Source: an uncultured Mycobacterium sp. (GTDB taxonomy: Bacteria > Actinomycetota > Actinomycetes > Mycobacteriales > Mycobacteriaceae). From it: a stretch of 43,265 nucleotides of DNA. The stretch spans positions 106,144 to 149,408 of the forward strand of contig FLQS01000034.1 in assembly GCA_900078375.1 (NCBI GenBank), read 5' to 3'. Under the pieces are notes generated by a model that was not told the origin of the DNA, did no database searches, and saw only the letters and a program-made list of their open reading frames with translations. This document shows positions 40,027 through 43,265 of this stretch, in pieces (positions within the stretch are counted from its first letter, which is position 1; each line of letters begins with the position of its first letter). The translations under genes were made by a program, and so were the position numbers.

Positions 40027-40042
40027 CTTACTTCGGAGTAAG
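40027..40042. promoter_or_regulatory. Palindrome CTTACT-TCGG-AGTAAG upstream of fadE24
   Basis: Six-base arms around TCGG, 54 bases before the fadE24 start. TAAGAT (40039-40044), a good -10 candidate, overlaps its right arm. The layout suggests an operator that represses the fadE24-fadE23 pair. The regulator cannot be named from this site. Confidence 0.55.
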
Positions 40043-40096
40043 ATAGGTTCATCGAGATCTGACCAGCACCGCCCACCGTCGACGAGGCTGACGAAA

Positions 40097-41479
40097 ATGA
40101 CGAAGACTCTTCCGCCCACATCAACGAGCGCCCGGGCCCGCGATAGCGCGGTCGGGCAGTTCAAGCACAAGCGATCCATCACCGACATCGGACTGGCGAT
40201 CATCACACCGCTGGTCGGCCAGGATTTCCTGGACCGCTACCGCCTGCGTGATCCGTTCAACCGCGGCCTGAAATACGGTGTCAAGCAAGCATTCTCAACC
40301 GCCGGTGCCGCCACCCGGCAGTTCAAGAAGGTCCAAGGCGTCGGCAAGGCCCCGACCCGGCTGCGGCCAAGCGGCGCCGACTATTTCGATCTCACCCCCG
40401 ATGACGATCAGAAGATGATCGTCGCGACGGTCGACGAGTTCGCCGAGGAGATCCTGCGCCCGGCCGCTCACGACGCCGACGAGGCGGCGACCTATCCCCC
40501 GGATCTGATCGCCAAGGCCGCCGAACTCGGGATCACCGCGATCAATGTCCCCGAGGACTTCGACGGTATCGCCGAGCACCGCAGCACTGTCACCAACGCC
40601 CTGGTGGCCGAGGCGCTCGCCTACGGCGACATGGGTCTGGCGCTGCCGATCCTGGCTCCCGGCGGCGTCGCGTCGGCACTGACGCACTGGGGCAGCGCCG
40701 ACCAGCAGGCCACCTATCTGAATGACTTCGCCGGCGACAACGTGCCGCAGGCCTGCGTGGCGATCGCCGAACCGCACGCCTTGTTCGACCCGACCGCGCT
40801 GAAGACCACCGCGGTGCGCACTCCCAGCGGCTATCGCCTCGACGGGGTCAAATCGCTGGTGCCGGCTGCTGCCGACGCCGAATTATTCATCATCGCAGCG
40901 CAACTCAACGGCATGCCGGCTCTGTTCATCGTCGAGGCGTCCACGCCCGGCGTGTCGGTGAAAGCCGATCCCAGCATGGGGATCCGCGCCGCCGCACTCG
41001 GCCAGGTGGAACTGGCCAAGGTAGCGGTGCCGCTGTCGGCACGCCTGGGTGAGGACGGCGCCAGCGACGCCGACTATTCCGAAGCAATCGCGTTGGCGCG
41101 CTTGGGTTGGGCCGCACTGGCAGTCGGCACCTCGCACGCAGTACTTGACTACGTGATTCCTTACATCAAGGAACGCGAAGCATTCGGTGAACCCATCGCC
41201 CGCCGGCAGGCCGTGGCGTTCATGTGCGCCAACATCGCCATCGAGCTCGACGGCCTACGGCTGATCACCTGGCGCGGCGCCGCCCGCGCGGAGCGTGGCC
41301 TGCCGTTCGCGCGCGAGGCCGCGCTGGCCAAGAAGCTGGGCACCGACAAGGGCATGCAGATCGGCTTGGACGGTGTGCAGTTGCTCGGCGGTCACGGCTA
41401 TACCAAGGAACACCCGGTGGAGCGCTGGTACCGCGATCTGCGGGCCATCGGCGTCGCCGAGGGTGTTGTCGTCCTGTAA
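40097..41479 (+). CDS. fadE24: Acyl-CoA dehydrogenase FadE24 (likely beta subunit)
   Basis: A 460-residue acyl-CoA dehydrogenase-family protein. A 90-residue extension ('RSITDIGLAIITPLVGQDFLDRYRLRDPFNRGLKYGVKQAFSTAGAA') precedes the dehydrogenase core, which has 'INVPEDFDGIAEHRSTVTNALVAEALAYGDMGLALPIL' and 'RREAVAF'-like 'ARRQAVAFMCANIAIELDGLRLITWRGAAR'. It ends soon after 'LLGGHGYTKEHPVERWYRDLRAIGVAEG', so the region holding the catalytic Glu (EGT) of other members is missing. From memory it matches Rv3139 closely. Such halves pair with a second FadE to form alpha2beta2 enzymes in mycobacteria. It is 32 bases upstream of fadE23. Confidence 0.92.
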   Translation: MTKTLPPTSTSARARDSAVGQFKHKRSITDIGLAIITPLVGQDFLDRYRLRDPFNRGLKYGVKQAFSTAGAATRQFKKVQGVGKAPTRLRPSGADYFDLTPDDDQKMIVATVDEFAEEILRPAAHDADEAATYPPDLIAKAAELGITAINVPEDFDGIAEHRSTVTNALVAEALAYGDMGLALPILAPGGVASALTHWGSADQQATYLNDFAGDNVPQACVAIAEPHALFDPTALKTTAVRTPSGYRLDGVKSLVPAAADAELFIIAAQLNGMPALFIVEASTPGVSVKADPSMGIRAAALGQVELAKVAVPLSARLGEDGASDADYSEAIALARLGWAALAVGTSHAVLDYVIPYIKEREAFGEPIARRQAVAFMCANIAIELDGLRLITWRGAARAERGLPFAREAALAKKLGTDKGMQIGLDGVQLLGGHGYTKEHPVERWYRDLRAIGVAEGVVVL

Positions 41480-41511
41480 GCGTCATCGGCGAACGAACGG
41501 AAAAGACTGTC

Positions 41512-42726
41512 ATGGCAATCAATCTCGAACTGCCGCGCAAGCTGGAAGCCGTGATCGAGAAGGCGCACCAGGGTGCCGCGGAGATGTTGCGGCCGATCTC
41601 GCGCAAGTACGACGTCACCGAGCACGCCTACCCCGTCGAGCTGGACACCCTGGCCACGCTGTTCGAGGGCATCTCGGAGGCCAACACGATTTCGTTCGCA
41701 GGCACGGAGGCCTTCCGCGACAGCGATGATGGCCCGAAGGGAAACATCAACGGCGGCAACATGTCCGCGTTGCTCAATGCGCTCGAGATCTCCTGGGGTG
41801 ACATCGCGCTGCTGTTGTCGGTACCCCGTCAGGGCCTGGGCAATGCCGCCATCTCCGGGGTGGCCACCGACGAGCAACTGGAGCGGCTGGGCAAAAACGT
41901 CTGGGCCGCAATGGCGATCACCGAGCCGTCGTTCGGCTCCGACTCGGCGGCGGTGTCCACCACCGCGGTCCTCGACGGCGACGAATACGTCATCAACGGT
42001 GAGAAGATCTTCGTCACCGCCGGATCCCGGGCCACCCATATCGTGGTGTGGGCGACACTGGACAAGTCCAAAGGCCGCGCAGCGATCAAGTCGTTCATCG
42101 TTCCGCGCGAGCACCCCGGGGTCACCGTCGAGCGTCTCGAACACAAGCTCGGCATCAAGGCCTCCGACACCGCGGTGATCCGGTTCGACAACGCGCGCAT
42201 CCTCAAGGAGAACCTGCTCGGCGACCCGGAGATCCACGTGGAGAAGGGTTTTGCCGGGGTGATGGAGACCTTCGACAACACCCGTCCGATCGTGGCGGCG
42301 ATGGCCGTCGGGGTGGCCCGGGCCGCGCTCGAAGAGCTGCGGACGATCCTGACCGACGCCGGTGTGGAGATCTCCTACGACAAACCCGCCCACGCCCAGA
42401 ACGCTGCCGCCGCGGAATTCCTTCGCATGGAGGCGGATTGGGAAGCCGGCTACCTGCTGACCGTGCGGTCGGCATGGCAGGCCGACAACACGATCCCGAA
42501 CTCCAAGGAAGCGTCGATGGGCAAGGCCAAGGCCGCCCGGGTGGCCAGCGACATCACCCTCAAGGCCGTCGAATTGGCCGGTACGGCCGGCTATTCCGAG
42601 CAGACCCTGCTGGAGAAGTGGGCCCGCGACTCGAAGATCCTGGACATCTTCGAAGGCACGCAACAGATCCAGCAGCTGGTGGTCGCCCGTCGGCTGCTCG
42701 GGCTGTCGTCGACCGAGCTGAAGTAG
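41512..42726 (+). CDS. fadE23: Acyl-CoA dehydrogenase FadE23 (catalytic partner)
   Basis: A 404-residue acyl-CoA dehydrogenase. It has 'AMAITEPSFGSDSAAVSTTAVLDGDEYVINGEKIFVTAGSRATHIVVWATL' (FAD- and substrate-binding middle domain) and ends with 'LLEKWARDSKILDIFEGTQQIQQLVVARRLL'. The Glu of 'FEGT' is the catalytic base of the family. Thus it carries what its neighbour FadE24 lacks, and the two probably form one enzyme. It would introduce the alpha-beta double bond in acyl-CoA; the chain type is not known to me. From memory it matches Rv3140. ATG 41512 is used. The stop abuts that of the convergent aldo/keto reductase gene. Confidence 0.92.
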   Translation: MAINLELPRKLEAVIEKAHQGAAEMLRPISRKYDVTEHAYPVELDTLATLFEGISEANTISFAGTEAFRDSDDGPKGNINGGNMSALLNALEISWGDIALLLSVPRQGLGNAAISGVATDEQLERLGKNVWAAMAITEPSFGSDSAAVSTTAVLDGDEYVINGEKIFVTAGSRATHIVVWATLDKSKGRAAIKSFIVPREHPGVTVERLEHKLGIKASDTAVIRFDNARILKENLLGDPEIHVEKGFAGVMETFDNTRPIVAAMAVGVARAALEELRTILTDAGVEISYDKPAHAQNAAAAEFLRMEADWEAGYLLTVRSAWQADNTIPNSKEASMGKAKAARVASDITLKAVELAGTAGYSEQTLLEKWARDSKILDIFEGTQQIQQLVVARRLLGLSSTELK

Positions 42727-43265
42727 TCAGGCAACGGCGGTCAGCTCGCGCTGAGTCTCCTCGTCGAGTTCGATGTCGGCGACCGCGAGGTTCTCCTCCA
42801 GGTGGCCCAACGACGACGTGCCCGGGATGAGCAGGACGTTGTCGGCGACACCGAGCGTCCACGCCAGCGCGATCTGCGCGGGGGTGTAACCGAGCCGGTC
42901 GGCGGCGCCTTCGATGAGGTGGTGCGTGAGCACCGGATTCACCTCGTGGAACGCCGAGCCGAGCGGGAAGAACGGCACGAACGCGATATCGCGGGCGATG
43001 CACTCATCGAGCACAGGCTGCGACGTGCGGTCCACGAGGTTGAACGGGTTCTGCACACACACAATGTCGGTGAGCTCCAGGGCATGCAGGAGTTGTTCAT
43101 GGCTGACGTTGCTCAGCCCGATCCCGGCGATCAGGCCCTCGTCGCGGGCTGTGATCATCGCGCCGAGCTGATCGGTGAACAGCGCGTCGGCCTCGTTCTC
43201 CATCACCCGCAGGTTGACCGCGGCCAGCTGATCGACGCCGAGGGTGCGCAGGTTCTCCTCGATGC
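42727..43265 (-). CDS. Aldo/keto reductase, C-terminal part (runs off right edge)
   Basis: The minus-strand frame is open from the right edge to the TGA at 42727-42729, giving the last 178 or so residues; an internal ATG near 43206 is not the start. Motifs: 'ENLRTLGVDQLAAVNLR' (the helix before the central strand), 'ITARDEGLIAGIGLSNVSHEQLLHAL', 'VCVQNPFNLVDR', 'AFVPFFPLGS', and the cofactor site 'NVLLIPGTSSLGHLEENLAVADIELDEE'. These belong to the NADPH-binding half of the AKR superfamily. The catalytic Tyr, Asp, Lys and His lie outside the window. The substrate is unknown. Confidence 0.88.
   Translation of the reverse strand, partial: IEENLRTLGVDQLAAVNLRVMENEADALFTDQLGAMITARDEGLIAGIGLSNVSHEQLLHALELTDIVCVQNPFNLVDRTSQPVLDECIARDIAFVPFFPLGSAFHEVNPVLTHHLIEGAADRLGYTPAQIALAWTLGVADNVLLIPGTSSLGHLEENLAVADIELDEETQRELTAVA

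Noticed and set aside
41398..42663. 421-codon minus-strand open frame opposite fadE23
   Set aside because: Mirrors fadE23, which has full family motifs; the antisense protein shows no domain.
1..43265. CRISPR arrays, insertion sequences, phage genes, ordinary tRNA genes
   Set aside because: I looked for regular spaced repeats, transposase or integrase motifs and tRNA cloverleaf ends and saw none apart from the tmRNA.

Overview
The window looks like chromosomal DNA from a fast-growing mycobacterium (Mycolicibacterium-type). It is GC-rich throughout with many GTG starts. It carries a complete yrbEAB-mceABCDEF operon, a tmRNA whose tag reads ADSNQRDYALAA, a smpB-ftsX-ftsE-(Pro/Thr-rich protein)-mscS-prfB string facing fprA, and hisN followed by fadE24-fadE23. 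The order of the right half matches, from memory, the Rv3100c-Rv3106 and Rv3137-Rv3140 blocks of M. tuberculosis with the genes in between missing. I see no transposase, phage gene, CRISPR array or ordinary tRNA gene.

Left part (1-4.4 kb): the 5' end of a secreted Pro/Gly-rich protein, a septum-formation-type lipoprotein, then a three-gene signalling operon with 4-base stop/start overlaps. It encodes a response regulator fused to a SpoIIE/PP2C phosphatase, a CHASE3-HAMP histidine kinase and a stand-alone receiver. A 290-base gap rich in inverted repeats separates it from the mce operon.

4.4-13.6 kb: two YrbE permeases and six MCE proteins (the fifth a lipoprotein). Most junctions are GTGA overlaps, so they are probably co-translated as one lipid importer. 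MceA resembles the Mce3 type from memory. No ATPase gene (mceG) lies here.

13.6-23.8 kb: mostly single genes for envelope or metabolic functions: a secreted PHB-depolymerase-like esterase, a lipoprotein, a DUF4185 secreted protein (possible arabinan hydrolase), a GAF-ANTAR regulator, a B12-binding radical SAM enzyme, a zinc-ribbon SDR lacking the usual catalytic Tyr, a luciferase-like monooxygenase, a cutinase, and two tiny coupled genes behind what looks like a leaderless promoter.

23.8-29.9 kb: two TetR-led catabolic operons (TetR-VOC-CMD-MBL hydrolase and TetR-DUF1214-sulfotransferase), each with a readable operator candidate. The ssrA gene lies between them, facing the first operon across a near-ideal bidirectional hairpin.

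29.9-43.3 kb: conserved housekeeping. EamA exporter and the smpB/ftsXE/prfB string run leftward and fprA rightward. A divergent MFS/TetR pair shares a 28-bp operator. A small membrane protein, hisN, fadE24 and fadE23 (a likely hetero-oligomeric acyl-CoA dehydrogenase) and an aldo/keto reductase cut by the right edge complete the window. Family assignments are by reading motifs; no database search was run.
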